Notes under the pieces: model-generated
Seen by the model: only the letters and a program-made list of their open reading frames with translations
Database searches by the model: none
What the model was told of the DNA's origin: nothing
Translations under genes and position numbers: made by a program
Shown: positions 17,243 to 25,655 of the stretch, piece by piece
Layout of the letters: each line of letters starts with the position of its first letter
How positions within the stretch are numbered: position 1 is the first letter of the stretch
Origin: a virus
IMG/VR virus record: IMGVR_UViG_3300009159_000048
Span: 1-64,000 of that record
Length of the DNA stretch: 64,000 nt
Strand: one strand, 5' to 3'

Positions 17243-18697
17243 TTAGTTAAGTTTAATAGCATTAATCTCATTGTAAAGAGCCTTCTTGTCTAACTCCATC
17301 ATCTTCATTATATCAAAGACTTTGTCGCTGAAGCCAGCTAAAGCAAAGACGTTTTGTTCTGGAAATTGAAGTGTAGAATATCCAGCCAAATCCCAAGAAT
17401 AAACATAAGGATTAGCTCCAAACTTACTCTTATAAGACTTAAACTCAGAAGCTGGTGAAGTATAACCAACCCAACCTTGCATATCAGAAAGGATTATAAT
17501 TCGGTCGTACTTTTTGTTAGCCTTTTGGAAAATAGAACGGAAGTTTGTACCACCACCAGAATATCTGAATGAGTTTCTAATAGTCATAACAGAATCCATT
17601 GGATTATAAGACTTATAATCAGCATTGGTAGCAAATGTCATAACATCACAGCTATTAGCCTTTGCAACAATAGATCCAAATAATGAATCTATTTCAGAAG
17701 GTCTACCACTCATAGAACCAGAAACGTCCATAACAAGTAATGTTTCACCATCAAATTTAGGAACATTCTGGACCGAAACTTCAAGTGCTCCATTAATAGC
17801 AACAAGAACGTCACGAACTTCTTTAGAAGAACCAATTTTGTTGATTTCTTCATAAGCGGTCGCAAAACGGAATGGTAAAACTCTAGATGATTTAATCATC
17901 TTTTCATCTACCAACATTTCACAAGCCGCCTTTACAGAAGAAGGTGATTGATTAATAATATTTCTTAGATTTCTAAGAAGTGCAAAATAACCAATCTTTC
18001 TTGTTGAAATAAGTTCAGACCAAGCATCTGACTTCAACTGAGCCAAATCTTGTTCGGAATCGGATTGTTGACCTACAGCAGATAACTTAGATTCCCAAGT
18101 ATCTGTTGATTTCAACTCACCTTTTATAAGAAGTTCAAGAGCTTCTTTATTTCTTTGAGTTGGAACAGGATGAACGATGTTAACAATGTCAACCAACTTA
18201 ACTTCTTTATTCTCTCCTTTATATTTGGACAATTGATATCCATCAAATTTATCAAAAGCTTTAGCAAATCCTTTCTTTAAGGAGTTTGGAAACTTTGGAT
18301 TTTCTTTATCGGTTTTATAAGCCAAATAGTAAGAAAGAATCTCAGTCATATCATCAACACGAACAACTACTTTGTTGTAAAAATCTTTACCCCACTCAGC
18401 TCCATTCAATTGTGAAGTTAATTCAGCAGCAAGTGCATGTGTCACAGAACGCATTCCGAATTTGTCTCTTGCAAAAATAGCAGATTTAGCAATAAATTCC
18501 TTGTCTTTAATCTTTTCTGATAATTTTTTCAAATCACTCAATGTTGTTTGAGCATTTTTGTAGAATTGGTCATTAACAAAAGAAGTTAGCAATAAAGATA
18601 CAAGAGCCAATTCATTTGACTGTGAATAAGCTTGACCACCGGCTAAGTTTTCGGTAAGTGTTTTTTGCTTTGGTAATGTTGTGTTAAATTTTGACAT
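17243..18697 (-). CDS. Ro60/TROVE-domain RNA-binding protein
   Basis: 484 residues. The N-terminal ~300 residues form the all-helical TROVE ring (FARDKFGMRSVTHALAAEL, HPVPTQRNKEALELLIKG, LRNLRNIINQSP). The C-terminal part is a vWA domain with an intact MIDAS: DVSGS at 324-328, T384 in GGGTNF and D405 in LSDMQG. Ro60 orthologues bind misfolded RNAs in the ring cavity and Y RNAs on the outer surface, and in bacteria Rsr can tether PNPase. The gene lies 50 bp downstream, in the same orientation, of a ~400-nt structured RNA. No promoter is visible between them. Orthologues are known in some mycobacteriophages. Confidence 0.9.
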   Translation of the reverse strand: MSKFNTTLPKQKTLTENLAGGQAYSQSNELALVSLLLTSFVNDQFYKNAQTTLSDLKKLSEKIKDKEFIAKSAIFARDKFGMRSVTHALAAELTSQLNGAEWGKDFYNKVVVRVDDMTEILSYYLAYKTDKENPKFPNSLKKGFAKAFDKFDGYQLSKYKGENKEVKLVDIVNIVHPVPTQRNKEALELLIKGELKSTDTWESKLSAVGQQSDSEQDLAQLKSDAWSELISTRKIGYFALLRNLRNIINQSPSSVKAACEMLVDEKMIKSSRVLPFRFATAYEEINKIGSSKEVRDVLVAINGALEVSVQNVPKFDGETLLVMDVSGSMSGRPSEIDSLFGSIVAKANSCDVMTFATNADYKSYNPMDSVMTIRNSFRYSGGGTNFRSIFQKANKKYDRIIILSDMQGWVGYTSPASEFKSYKSKFGANPYVYSWDLAGYSTLQFPEQNVFALAGFSDKVFDIMKMMELDKKALYNEINAIKLN

Positions 18698-18746
18698 AAC
18701 TTTTATTTATTTTTATTAATTTTATTTTTGTTCTTAAACTTTTTAT

Positions 18747-18789
18747 AAAAAAAAAGACCAGACTAACATCTCTGTTAAATCTGGTCTTT
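18747..18789 (-). terminator. GNRA-capped terminator of the noncoding RNA
   Basis: On the minus strand a 10-bp stem AAAGACCAGA / TCTGGTCTTT encloses TAACA-GAGA-TGTTA (a GNRA tetraloop) and is followed by nine T residues. Confidence 0.85.
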
Positions 18790-19144
18790 ATATAATGTTG
18801 CAAACAAGATAATTTAGCCTGAGCGTTACAAAGAATTCTCCCAAAAACTTTGCCGATAGTTAGTGACCATCTCACTTGACCCTTACGTGGTATCTTTCGG
18901 ACTTTTTCACCTCAGTCCATCTTTCAGGATCTTTTCGGTAGTCTTAGCTGTCGCCATAGACACTCTTCATCATAGTTGTAAATTTAAGTACGAAGTATCT
19001 CAAACTATCGCTATGTTTGCTTAATAAACTATATATTGACCAGAGTAAACTGATAAAGAGTGTTTTTTCAATCCGCGAAGTAACTCTCTATCTCACTACT
19101 GGAGTAGTTTCTTTTATTAGTATGTTAAAGAACGTTTTACTTTT
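18747..19144 (-). ncRNA. Structured noncoding RNA upstream of Ro60, candidate Y-type partner RNA
   Basis: No convincing gene lies between 18698 and 19310. A host-type promoter (19151-19182) should start a transcript near 19144, and a strong terminator ends it near 18747. The RNA is less AT-rich than its surroundings and can fold: 13-bp long-range helix (19051-19063 with 18960-18972, one G-U pair), hairpins 19095-19108, 19001-19019, 18899-18918, 18862-18876 and 18829-18852, plus a GNRA-capped terminator stem. The best coding frame (63 aa) crosses the terminator and is not gene-like. Position next to Ro60 suggests a Y RNA or another Ro60 client. It is longer than ordinary bacterial Y RNAs, and a phage large-RNA class of the GOLLD/ROOL kind is an alternative. 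Confidence 0.7.
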
Positions 19145-19150
19145 AGTTGA

Positions 19151-19182
19151 CAAAATTAAAAAGTTTAATCAACGTTGACAAA
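19151..19182 (-). promoter_or_regulatory. Bacteroidota-type promoter for the noncoding RNA
   Basis: On the minus strand TTTG (19182-19179), a 20-base spacer, then TAATTTTG (19158-19151), matching TTTG-N17-23-TAnnTTTG. It overlaps two direct copies of GTTGACAAAAT on the plus strand (from about 19146 and 19174), which might be an operator. Confidence 0.6.
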
Positions 19183-19220
19183 ATTTTTAATTTTTTTTCT
19201 TAAAAGTAGATTATATATCA

Positions 19221-19258
19221 ACCCTCAAAATTTCGATTTTTTCGAGGGTGGATTTTTT
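19221..19258 (+). terminator. UUCG-capped hairpin oriented as a plus-strand terminator
   Basis: ACCCTC-AAAAT-TTCG-ATTTT-TTC-GAGGGT, then GGATTTTTTA. The T tract is on the plus side only, although no plus-strand gene is seen upstream; it may stop antisense transcription. Confidence 0.5.
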
Positions 19259-19265
19259 ATAGCAC

Positions 19266-19292
19266 AAAAAAAGGAGAAAGTTTTTTCTCCTT
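19266..19292 (-). terminator. Terminator of the 129-aa tagged gene
   Basis: AAGGAGAAA / TTTCTCCTT stem followed on the minus strand by a run of seven T residues, 19 bases past the stop codon. Confidence 0.75.
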
Positions 19293-19310
19293 AAATATTT
19301 TATTTTAATT

Positions 19311-19700
19311 TTATTCAAAATTCTTTAATATAGAATCTAAAAGAGGACTATCAAATTGACTATCAATATAAGCCATTTCAATTAAACCACCTCTATAATC
19401 ATCCACCTCATTAAAAAGGTTAATCAAAGCAGGTGAAGCATTACCAGCATATTCATCATCTAAAGAAGCTCCTGTTTTTGATTTGAATTCATCTTTTGAT
19501 GAATAGATATCAAATTTTTTATTACCGGCTCTTCTTTCATATATCTCACCATTATTCATTAATAAGATAAGGTTTGTATCAGAAAGTAAATCAGTTAAAA
19601 AAACATTAATTCTAACTCCATTATTTAAGAATTCATTTATTTCGTTTTCATTGATTTCTTCGTCTTCAATTGATTCATTGAATTTTCTCAAGTGTTTCAT
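19311..19700 (-). CDS. Tagged acidic protein of unknown function
   Basis: 129 residues starting MKHLRKFNESIEDEEINE, a clear member of the tagged set, with I-N-E at a possible cleavage site. The remaining ~110 residues are acidic, with GVRINVFLTDLLSDTNLILLMNNGEIYERR forming probable beta strands. No family recognised. Monocistronic: a TTAATATATA element lies 25 bases upstream and its own terminator downstream. Confidence 0.6.
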   Translation of the reverse strand: MKHLRKFNESIEDEEINENEINEFLNNGVRINVFLTDLLSDTNLILLMNNGEIYERRAGNKKFDIYSSKDEFKSKTGASLDDEYAGNASPALINLFNEVDDYRGGLIEMAYIDSQFDSPLLDSILKNFE

Positions 19701-19725
19701 ATTTATAATTGTTTTTTATAAGAGT

Positions 19726-19735
19726 ATATATTAAA
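19726..19735 (-). promoter_or_regulatory. TTAATATATA element, candidate phage late promoter
   Basis: Exact minus-strand TTAATATATA 25 bases before the ATG at 19700, directly after the nrdA terminator. Confidence 0.45.
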
Positions 19736-19767
19736 AAAAAAGAGAGACTTTTCAGTCTCTCTTTTTT
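19734..19767 (-). terminator. Terminator after nrdA
   Basis: AAAAAAGAGAGACT / AGTCTCTCTTTTTT with loop TTTC, immediately downstream of the nrdA stop. Confidence 0.85.
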
Positions 19768-19772
19768 AATGA

Positions 19773-22319
19773 TTAAGCTCCACAAGCCAAACAATCGTCT
19801 GGGTTATCAAGTGAACACGAGATTTCAGACATTTGGTCTTCAACTGATTTCTTAGACTCTTCTTGAACAGTGAACTTAACAGCATCTGATGCTGATTTGT
19901 TTCTCAAGTAGTAGATACCAGTTTTTAGATTGTTTTTCTTTTCTCTATAGAATCTTGGTTTACCATCTTTATCATAAACAACTTCAATATTATCTCCTTG
20001 TGGAATAATTGGTTGTCCATTAGAATCCATCATAAAGTTTCTACGACCCCATCCATAAAAGTGCATTGAAGTTAATTTAGCAAAATTAGGAGAATCCATA
20101 AAGATATTCATTGATTGTGTTTGGTCAATGAAAGCTCCTCTATCAGCAGCCATATCAATAACATCTTTTTGTTTAATCTCATAAACAGTTTTGTAAATCT
20201 CTTTCAAACTAGTTGGTACTTCTTGAATATTCTGAACAGATCCATTTTCAACAACAATCTTTCTTCTTAAATCATCACTCCAAACTCCTAACTTAACTAA
20301 TTCCTTAACTAAGTATTTGTTTACTAAGATAAATGTACCAGAAAGAACACCTCTTGTGTACATATTTGATGTTTGTGCCTCACAAGATGCTTCATTACCT
20401 AAGATAGATGCTGTAGAAGCAGTTGGCATGATACAAGTTGTTAAAGAGTTTCTAACACCGTGTTTCTTAATGTCTTCTCTTAATTTATCCCAATCCCATC
20501 TTTTAGTAGGTTTAGTATGCCATAAATCAAATTGGAAATTACCTTGAGAAATTGGAGAACCTTTATATGTTGGATAAACACCTTGTTCTTTAGCTAAATC
20601 ACAAGAAGCTTTCATCGTAGCGTAATAGATAGTTTCAAATATCTCTTTGTTTATAACTTTTGCTTCTTCTGAATCATAAGAAATACCAGTCATAAAGAAT
20701 ACGTCTGCTAATCCTTGAACACCTAATCCAATAGGTCTGTGTAATAGGTTAGAGAATCTAGCCGCCTCAGATGGATAATAATTAACATCAATTACATTAT
20801 TCAAGTTAATAGTAGCTGAATAAGCAACTTCATACAATTTATTGTGATTATAAGTTTTATTTTTATTAACAAACTTAGGGAGAGCGATTGAAGCCAAGTT
20901 ACAAACAGCAGTTTCATTCACAGATTCTCTACCATAGAAATCACCTAATCCAATACTTTCAAGTAATTCTTTATTATTAAGAATTTCTTTTTGTATTTTG
21001 GTGACACCTGTTGCCTCAACGATTTCAGCACATAAGTTAGAACTTCTAACAATACCAATGTTAGATTGATTAGATTTCTCATTGATAGAATCTTTATAAA
21101 GAATATAAGGAGTTCCTGTTTCAATTTGAGATTCTAAAATTTTATTCCAAACTTCTCTAGCTTTAAGAGTTCTCTTAACTTTACCTTCTTGTTCATACTT
21201 AATGTAAAGATTTCTAAATTCTTCACCGTAAGTTTCATTCAATCCAGCACACTCATGAGGACACATTAAAGACCAATCTTCATCTAAGTCAACTCTTTCC
21301 ATAAATAGGTCATTCATCCACATAGCTAAGAAAAGGTCACGAGCTCTAATCTCATCTTTACCTTGATTTTTTCTTAAATCTAAGAATTCCATAATATCAC
21401 CATGCCAAGGTTCCATATAAATAGCGATTGAACCTTTTCTTTTACCACCTCCTTGGTCAACCGCTCTTGCAGTTTCATTGAAGATTTTCAAGAAAGGTAT
21501 AATACCATTTGATGAACCATTTGTACCAGCGATATAAGTTCCCTTAGATCTAACTTTATTGAAAGAAATACCAATACCACCCGCGTTTTTAGAAATCTGA
21601 GCTGATTCTTTAAGAGTATTGAAAATACCTTCGATTGAATCAGATTCTGTGTCTAATAAGAAACAAGAAGACAATTGAGGTCTACCTGTACCAGAGTTGA
21701 ATAATGTTGGAGTTGCATGTGTGTAAAATCCTTCTGATAATGTGTTATATGTTTCGATAACTTTTTCAAGATTCTCACCCCATATCTGTAGAGCGGTTCT
21801 CATATACATATATTGAGGACGCTCAGCGACTCTGCCATTGATTTTCAACAAGTAAGATTTCTCTAAAGTTTTAAATCCAAAGTAGTCAAAGTTGTGGTCT
21901 CTAGAGTGAACGATCGCAGAGTCTAATTCATCAGCGTGTTTTTTGACAATGTTACGAAAATCCTCAGATACAATTGGTGAGTGTTTACCCGTATTAGGAT
22001 CCACATACTTATACAAATCAGAAACTGTTTCCGAAAAACTCTTCTTTGTTTCTTTGTGTAAAGCGGTGATTGCTAATCGAGCTGCCAATACCGAATAATC
22101 TGGGTGTTTTGTAGTCAACGAAGCCGCTGTTTCCATTGCTAATTGGTCTAACGTAGATGTTAAAATATCTGGAGCTACTCCCGCGATTACTTTTTGTGCT
22201 ACATCAAAAGGTGAAATCCACTTCTGATCCAATCCATAAGTTTGTTGAGTAATTCTGTCTAAAATTTTGTCTAACATTACCGGTTCTTTCTTTCCATTTC
22301 TTTTTATTACTTTTATCAT
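19773..22319 (-). CDS. nrdA: Ribonucleoside-diphosphate reductase, large (alpha) subunit
   Basis: 848 residues. Reduces ribonucleoside diphosphates to deoxyribonucleotides together with a radical-bearing NrdB subunit, which is not in this window. The N-terminus MIKVIKRNGKKEP begins an ATP-cone allosteric domain. The three active-site cysteines are in LSSCFLLDTESDS, SNLCAEIVEAT and ETAVCNLASIALP, matching C225, C439 and C462 of the E. coli enzyme. The radical-transfer and catalytic loop NAGGIGISFNKVRSKG is intact. The C-terminal tail ends CLACGA, the shuttle cysteine pair. No intron or intein is visible. It lies at the 3' side of the helicase operon with 121 bp between it and the acidic protein gene. 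Confidence 0.95.
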   Translation of the reverse strand: MIKVIKRNGKKEPVMLDKILDRITQQTYGLDQKWISPFDVAQKVIAGVAPDILTSTLDQLAMETAASLTTKHPDYSVLAARLAITALHKETKKSFSETVSDLYKYVDPNTGKHSPIVSEDFRNIVKKHADELDSAIVHSRDHNFDYFGFKTLEKSYLLKINGRVAERPQYMYMRTALQIWGENLEKVIETYNTLSEGFYTHATPTLFNSGTGRPQLSSCFLLDTESDSIEGIFNTLKESAQISKNAGGIGISFNKVRSKGTYIAGTNGSSNGIIPFLKIFNETARAVDQGGGKRKGSIAIYMEPWHGDIMEFLDLRKNQGKDEIRARDLFLAMWMNDLFMERVDLDEDWSLMCPHECAGLNETYGEEFRNLYIKYEQEGKVKRTLKAREVWNKILESQIETGTPYILYKDSINEKSNQSNIGIVRSSNLCAEIVEATGVTKIQKEILNNKELLESIGLGDFYGRESVNETAVCNLASIALPKFVNKNKTYNHNKLYEVAYSATINLNNVIDVNYYPSEAARFSNLLHRPIGLGVQGLADVFFMTGISYDSEEAKVINKEIFETIYYATMKASCDLAKEQGVYPTYKGSPISQGNFQFDLWHTKPTKRWDWDKLREDIKKHGVRNSLTTCIMPTASTASILGNEASCEAQTSNMYTRGVLSGTFILVNKYLVKELVKLGVWSDDLRRKIVVENGSVQNIQEVPTSLKEIYKTVYEIKQKDVIDMAADRGAFIDQTQSMNIFMDSPNFAKLTSMHFYGWGRRNFMMDSNGQPIIPQGDNIEVVYDKDGKPRFYREKKNNLKTGIYYLRNKSASDAVKFTVQEESKKSVEDQMSEISCSLDNPDDCLACGA

Positions 22320-22440
22320 GCTTATTATTTAATTTTTTTTGTTTGTTATATATTGTTGTTGTTTTATATCCAAAAAACTTCAAAATTGATTTTTAAGAGG
22401 TTTTTTATATTGACAATTTTTAATTTTTTTCAATTAGTTT

Positions 22441-23403
22441 TTACAAAAAGTCTATGTTGTTTAATTTATTTAAGTTATACTTAAATTTAGTATTATTTAA
22501 AATTTTTGTTATTTTTTCCAATTCAACTTCATAAATATTTTCATAAGAATCTACTTTAAATACTGAAGATTCATAATCAGTTTCTATCACAACTCCAGTG
22601 ATAAGTTTCTCTTCTTCAAACTCATCAATCCAAAGAAATTCTATTTCTGTACCTTGGTAAATATTTCTATTTGTAATTTCTTTTGAGTTTTGAGTTTTAC
22701 CAATATGGTCTTGTAATTCTGAAATAATTAAATTTCTCCATTTGTTATCTAATAACTTAAACATATTGAATAGATTATCAGAGAAGTAAATAGCTAACTC
22801 ATTGAATAATTCAATATTTGTAAAACTCTCATCTTTTAAGTCACCTTTTAATAACGAGTAATAATTGTTAAAATCGACTCTAGATGGCTTTCTTCTATTA
22901 TTAAGAAAGTTAATAGAAGTGTTTTGTTTTAATACATCATAAACTCTTTCTTTAACCAACTTAGCTCTTACATAAGACTCATTGTCAATAGATTCGGTGT
23001 GATAAGATGATGATTTATCTACTTCAATGCTATCTTTTCGATAGTTAACATAACCATCCAAAGAATCATCTTCTGTATTTTCTTCTTTTTTACCCTTAAA
23101 AATAGAATCATATTTTAATGAGTGTTTACCTTCGATTTTGTGTTTAGATAAAACAATACTCTCATCCTCTTCTGTGGTCGGTTTTGGTTCATCTTCCTCG
23201 GTTAATTCCAATTCATCTTCATCAATTTCAATTATGATATCCATATCAGAATCATCCTCTAGTAGTAAAGAATCACTATCCGAGTCTTCATCTTCCGATT
23301 CATCAGAATCCGGTTCATCCACAAATTCAGAACTTGATTCTTCATTTTCATTATCGAAGTCAGAGTCGAAGTCTTCTTCATCGTCTATACGCTTTTTTGC
23401 CAT
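22441..23403 (-). CDS. Acidic protein between helicase and nrdA
   Basis: 320 residues. The first ~95 are almost entirely D, E and S (DFDSDFDNENEESSSEF and similar), a long disordered acidic tail like those that bind single-strand-binding proteins or mimic DNA. The C-terminal ~190 residues look folded: RVYDVLKQNTSINFLNNRRKP, then a helical region and a beta-rich end. Forty-one bases after the helicase stop on the same strand, so a helicase accessory or loader role is plausible but not shown by motif. Confidence 0.55.
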   Translation of the reverse strand: MAKKRIDDEEDFDSDFDNENEESSSEFVDEPDSDESEDEDSDSDSLLLEDDSDMDIIIEIDEDELELTEEDEPKPTTEEDESIVLSKHKIEGKHSLKYDSIFKGKKEENTEDDSLDGYVNYRKDSIEVDKSSSYHTESIDNESYVRAKLVKERVYDVLKQNTSINFLNNRRKPSRVDFNNYYSLLKGDLKDESFTNIELFNELAIYFSDNLFNMFKLLDNKWRNLIISELQDHIGKTQNSKEITNRNIYQGTEIEFLWIDEFEEEKLITGVVIETDYESSVFKVDSYENIYEVELEKITKILNNTKFKYNLNKLNNIDFL

Positions 23404-23444
23404 AGAAAAATTTTTATTTTTATATAATCCTAAAATTATTTTGT

Positions 23445-24773
23445 TTATTGATCTAAAAACTGATCATTCTCAAGTGTTAGGTAAGTTGAGTTGAGATTAA
23501 TCCTTATCTGTGATTTCAAGAAATCACCATCTCTTTGTTTCAGTAATTTAAATCTGAATAAATTTTGCCTTTTCATTTCTTCTGTTCTAATTATAGCAAA
23601 AAATGTATCAGCAGTCTCAGCAATTGCCTTAGATTCAGGAACACTTTCTAATGTAATATCAGATGAGTTCCAAGCATCTTTTGCAACTTGAACACCAGTA
23701 ATAACTGGACATTGATATTTTGCTCCTAATGCTCTTAATCCCTCTGCTAAGTGTTTACCCTTAGTGTAAAGATTATCAGCACCTAATCCTTTAGGAGCAG
23801 CGACTAATGTTATATAATCAACTATGATTAAGTCTATCTTTATATCTCTTTTTTCTTTTAACTTCTGAATATAATTATCAAAGTCAGCAACTGTAGCCGT
23901 ACCAGCCGCCCAAAATTTACTCATAATCTTACCAACTTTCTTATCAAAAATATCACCACCTTCTGAATGACTCAAAGCAGTGATTTTCTTTTTGATTAAA
24001 TCAGTATCTTTTGATACTGTATCATAATCATTGATAGGAATTTTAAGTCTCATAGCTCCTAATCTTTTCATGACCTTTCTCTCACTCATTTCAAGTGTTA
24101 TGTAAAGAACATTATAACCAGAATCTGCTGATTTAACAGCAAAATTTTGCATCCATAAAGACTTACCATTATTAGTTTCAGCCATAATACAATTAAGTGT
24201 TTGTATATCCCAACCACCACCTAACATATGGTCTAATGTTTCAAAACCACTTCTGATTTTAAATTTAGAACTATCCTGAACGTGTACCTCCGGGTCGTCA
24301 AAGTCAGCACCCATATCTTCATCTTGTACGAAATTTAATGAAGACATTTCATTAACGATAGATTTTATTTTATCAGCGGCTTCAATTGCCTTTTCAAAGT
24401 CAGAGATACTATCAAGATTTCGAGTCTCATCAATAATATCAACAGTTCCAGTTTTTAGTCTATTAGAAAGAACCCAAGCATTAAACTTAGGCTCGATGAA
24501 TTGTTTTTCATCGTATTCTTTTAAGTCTACATGAAGTATTGATTTTAAGATTTCTTTTGTGATGATTCCTTCTTTATCTTCTAAGTTGACCATGTCAAGT
24601 ATCTGTCTAGGAGTAGGAACAGCAATATCAGATGACTGAACCATATAACTTCTAACAACACCATAAACAAATTGTATTTCAGAATTTCTGAAAAAATATG
24701 GTTTAACTACATCAAAAAACTTTTTGTACTTTAGAATATAATTGAAGAAAACTTTCTCTAACTGAGGGGTCAT
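23445..24773 (-). CDS. DnaB-family replicative helicase (T4 gp41-like)
   Basis: 442 residues. The RecA-type helicase core follows a ~165-residue N-terminal domain. The Walker A loop is AETNNGKS (198-205), where the first glycine is replaced by alanine. Walker B is IDLIIVDYITL. Typical DnaB segments are SGFETLDHMLGGGW ahead of the P-loop, LYITLEMSERKVMKRL after it, and a C-terminal LLKQRDGD-type motif. It unwinds the fork 5' to 3' and would contact a primase, which is not in the window. T4 gp41 is 475 residues, so the length is normal. Confidence 0.88.
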   Translation of the reverse strand: MTPQLEKVFFNYILKYKKFFDVVKPYFFRNSEIQFVYGVVRSYMVQSSDIAVPTPRQILDMVNLEDKEGIITKEILKSILHVDLKEYDEKQFIEPKFNAWVLSNRLKTGTVDIIDETRNLDSISDFEKAIEAADKIKSIVNEMSSLNFVQDEDMGADFDDPEVHVQDSSKFKIRSGFETLDHMLGGGWDIQTLNCIMAETNNGKSLWMQNFAVKSADSGYNVLYITLEMSERKVMKRLGAMRLKIPINDYDTVSKDTDLIKKKITALSHSEGGDIFDKKVGKIMSKFWAAGTATVADFDNYIQKLKEKRDIKIDLIIVDYITLVAAPKGLGADNLYTKGKHLAEGLRALGAKYQCPVITGVQVAKDAWNSSDITLESVPESKAIAETADTFFAIIRTEEMKRQNLFRFKLLKQRDGDFLKSQIRINLNSTYLTLENDQFLDQ

Positions 24774-24825
24774 TAATTAATAATTTTTTCTTATTGTTAT
24801 ATGAAATCAAATTATTAAGTTTATT

Positions 24826-25629
24826 TTATTGCTCTTTGATTAAGTCACCCTCTTCAGAACTCGTTGCATCTCCAAAAGTCATGTCTCCAAATTTTTGTAT
24901 TAATGGCGTCTCGATCTCATCAATGACTTCTTTAGCTACTTTATCTCCAATTCCTAGTTTAGACTTAATTTTTTTAATCAAATCAATTATACCATGTTTA
25001 GCAATTATTGTACCAACACCTACACCAAGACCAATAAAGTTCTGAGGTAAAGTTTCTAAATTTAAATCATATTTACCTATCAAATAAAGTACACCATTCA
25101 TTATTGGAATAAACATTGAAGTATAAGCAAACATATCAATAAATCCACCAACAACAGCTCCTATGTGTTTCGTGATTAAGTAAAATATTGGTTTTACAGA
25201 TTTTAGAGATTTAATAAGCTTTTTAATTATACCATTACCAACTCCTCTCATTTTTAGTTCTTCGAGTAATGATTTAGAATCATTGGTAATAGAATCCTCT
25301 TCTTTCTCATCTTTGTATTTTCTTTCTTCAAGATATATAATAGAAATTGCAGCAATTGTCATCATTACTATAATCTCTGGTGTCTTTTCTATTTCTAGTG
25401 AAGTATTTCTGATTATAGCGTCTACAATAGGATAAAAAGATCCAATACCAGCACCAAAAGTTGCAATAAGTCTAAAGTTTAATTTTAAATCTGAAATGAT
25501 TTTGTTTTGGAGGCTAACATATTCATTATCTAAATTATCTGATTCATTTAATAAACCATCCAAAGCATTTATAAATTCCAACGCTAATTCTTCATTATGT
25601 AAGTCGCTATATCTTTTTATCCTATTCAT
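24826..25629 (-). CDS. Tagged multi-pass membrane protein
   Basis: 267 residues starting MNRIKRYSDLHNEE, a weaker version of the tag. Hydrophobic segments at about 53-72, 84-101, 155-185 and 196-215, separated by charged loops. The last 50 residues are amphipathic and acidic. A membrane protein carrying the head-targeting-like tag could act at DNA ejection, but this is inference. Follows the 317-aa tagged gene by 26 bp on the same strand with its own TTAATATATA element 5 bases upstream. Confidence 0.55.
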   Translation of the reverse strand: MNRIKRYSDLHNEELALEFINALDGLLNESDNLDNEYVSLQNKIISDLKLNFRLIATFGAGIGSFYPIVDAIIRNTSLEIEKTPEIIVMMTIAAISIIYLEERKYKDEKEEDSITNDSKSLLEELKMRGVGNGIIKKLIKSLKSVKPIFYLITKHIGAVVGGFIDMFAYTSMFIPIMNGVLYLIGKYDLNLETLPQNFIGLGVGVGTIIAKHGIIDLIKKIKSKLGIGDKVAKEVIDEIETPLIQKFGDMTFGDATSSEEGDLIKEQ

Positions 25630-25633
25630 AAAC

Positions 25634-25643
25634 TATATATTAA
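25634..25643 (-). promoter_or_regulatory. TTAATATATA element
   Basis: Minus-strand TTAATATATA four to five bases before the ATG at 25629. Confidence 0.35.
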
Positions 25644-25655
25644 TTTCAATTTTTA

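Noticed and set aside
18684-18875. 63-residue minus-strand open frame upstream of Ro60
   Set aside because: It crosses the terminator stem of the noncoding RNA, begins inside a stable hairpin region and has no protein-like composition. The region is better explained as structured RNA.
18747-19144. Noncoding RNA as RNase P RNA, tmRNA, group I intron or hammerhead ribozyme
   Set aside because: A GAGG...AAAGUCC-like stretch recalls RNase P, and CUGAGGUG near CGAAA recalls a hammerhead, but the other conserved blocks, the tRNA-like ends and the tag peptide are absent.
23138-23494. 118-residue serine-rich plus-strand open frame
   Set aside because: It is the antisense of the polyacidic codons of the 320-aa gene and has no leader of its own.
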